In this document: one piece after another, positions 13,475 through 14,221 of the stretch
Layout of the letters: the number at the start of each line of letters is the position of its first letter
Numbering within the stretch: the stretch's first letter is position 1
The notes under the pieces: model-generated
The model's input: the letters and a program-made list of their open reading frames with translations, nothing else
Database searches by the model: none
Told to the model about the DNA's origin: nothing
DNA from: JAXDBV01 sp034678415
GTDB lineage: Bacteria > Bacteroidota > Bacteroidia > Bacteroidales > VadinHA17
NCBI GenBank assembly: GCA_034678415.1
Contig: JAXDBV010000235.1
Span: 1-14,221 of the forward strand
DNA: 14,221 nucleotides
Reading direction: 5' to 3'
Made by a program: the position numbers and the translations under genes

Positions 13475-14221
13475 GTGGAAAGCACTGAAAAACCAAGAAT
13501 CCTCATCCTCTATACCGGGGGCACCATAGGAATGATGCATAATCCTGATACCGGTGTGCTCTCCCCTATTGATTTCAGGGTCATTGTGAAGCACCTGCCC
13601 GAGCTGAAGCGGTTTGGATACCATATTGATGCCATCACGTTCGATCCCGTCATCGACTCCTCCGATGTCAGACCGCCCTTCTGGCAGCGGCTTGTCAGAA
13701 TCATTGATAAAAACTACAACAGCTACGACGGGTTCGTTATTCTTCACGGAACCGACACCATGGCTTTTTCGGCGTCGGCTCTGGGTTTCATGCTTGAAGA
13801 CCTGCAGAAACCGGTGATCTTTACCGGCTCACAGCTTCCGATAGGTATGCTGCGTACCGACGGCCGTGAAAACCTGATCACTGCCATTGAGATTGCCGCG
13901 GCACGGCAGGAGGGTGAACCCATGGTTCCCGAAGTGTGTATTTATTTTGAGAACAAGCTCTTACGCGGCAACCGCACCCGTAAGTACAATGCAGAGCATT
14001 TCAACGCCTTCTCTTCCGATAACTATCCTCCCCTGGCTGAGGTGGGAGTACATATCCGTTTCAACTACGGCGCCATACGCTATCCTACCCGCAAGATTCC
14101 TCTGAAAGTGCACACGCGTCTTGACGGCAGTGTAATGATCCTCAAGATATTCCCCGGCATCAGCAGGGAGATGGTACAGGCTGTGCTCAATATCCCGGGG
14201 TTGAAAGCCCTTATTCTCGAG
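13475..14221 (+). CDS. ansA: Type I (cytoplasmic) L-asparaginase, partial (C-terminus off the right edge)
   Basis: Hydrolyses asparagine to aspartate and ammonia. The frame opens with GTG three bases after the tatD stop and remains open for all 249 codons to the window end; family members have about 340-350 residues, so roughly 100 are missing. Catalytic elements: YTGGTIGM (13-20) with nucleophile Thr14, SS at 62-63, HGTDTMAFSASAL (91-103) with Thr93 and Asp94, TGSQLPIG (117-124), and ENKLLRGNRTRK (159-170), with Lys161 as the likely catalytic Lys. There is no signal peptide, which together with the TGGTIG-type sequence favours type I rather than periplasmic type II. No ATG exists between the tatD stop and TGGTIG, supporting GTG. 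Its product aspartate and ammonia connect it to the GDHs nearby. Confidence 0.95.
   Translation, partial: MESTEKPRILILYTGGTIGMMHNPDTGVLSPIDFRVIVKHLPELKRFGYHIDAITFDPVIDSSDVRPPFWQRLVRIIDKNYNSYDGFVILHGTDTMAFSASALGFMLEDLQKPVIFTGSQLPIGMLRTDGRENLITAIEIAAARQEGEPMVPEVCIYFENKLLRGNRTRKYNAEHFNAFSSDNYPPLAEVGVHIRFNYGAIRYPTRKIPLKVHTRLDGSVMILKIFPGISREMVQAVLNIPGLKALILE

Noticed and set aside
13088..13747. 219-codon minus-strand frame
   Set aside because: Antisense to tatD and ansA, both with intact active sites.
1..14221. CRISPR array, tRNA, rRNA, insertion sequence or prophage
   Set aside because: No regularly spaced repeats, cloverleaf or rRNA-like segments, transposase motifs or phage genes were found by reading.

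Overview
The window looks like a piece of a Bacteroidetes chromosome, probably order Bacteroidales or a close relative. The evidence is roughly balanced base composition, signal peptides ending in AQ, almost no Shine-Dalgarno sequences, and several exact copies of the Bacteroidetes -7 promoter box TAnnTTTG lying 20-30 bases ahead of start codons. The protein set is also typical: a LEA-type-2 lipoprotein, a GAD-containing AspRS, and hexameric glutamate dehydrogenases. The content is mostly housekeeping and amino-acid metabolism. I see no mobile element, phage gene, CRISPR array, tRNA or rRNA.

Left part (1-5288): a partial minus-strand LEA14-like lipoprotein runs off the left edge. Next come yebC (minus), a 405-base gene-free stretch with two inverted repeats, an AhpD-like CxxC protein (plus), an unrecognised secreted multi-segment membrane protein (minus) and aspS (minus).

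Middle (5289-8572): tadA diverges from aspS. It is followed by an unrecognised periplasmic protein, then a proline dehydrogenase whose stop codon overlaps the start of a small two-helix membrane protein. A 220-base AT-rich gap then leads to the next block.

Right part (8573-14221): a glutamate dehydrogenase with NAD-type cofactor residues and a strong terminator, dprA (TTG start), a second glutamate dehydrogenase with NADP-type residues, tatD (TTG start), and a type I asparaginase (GTG start) that runs off the right edge. A coding-like 41-codon frame lies on the minus strand between gdhA2 and tatD.

Taken together, proline dehydrogenase, the two glutamate dehydrogenases and asparaginase feed proline, glutamate and asparagine nitrogen and carbon toward 2-oxoglutarate and aspartate. 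AspRS and TadA serve translation, and YebC probably does too. I did not find a convincing new multi-gene system. The best leads are the cofactor-divergent GDH pair flanking dprA, the hidden small frame next to tatD, and the two unknown envelope proteins.
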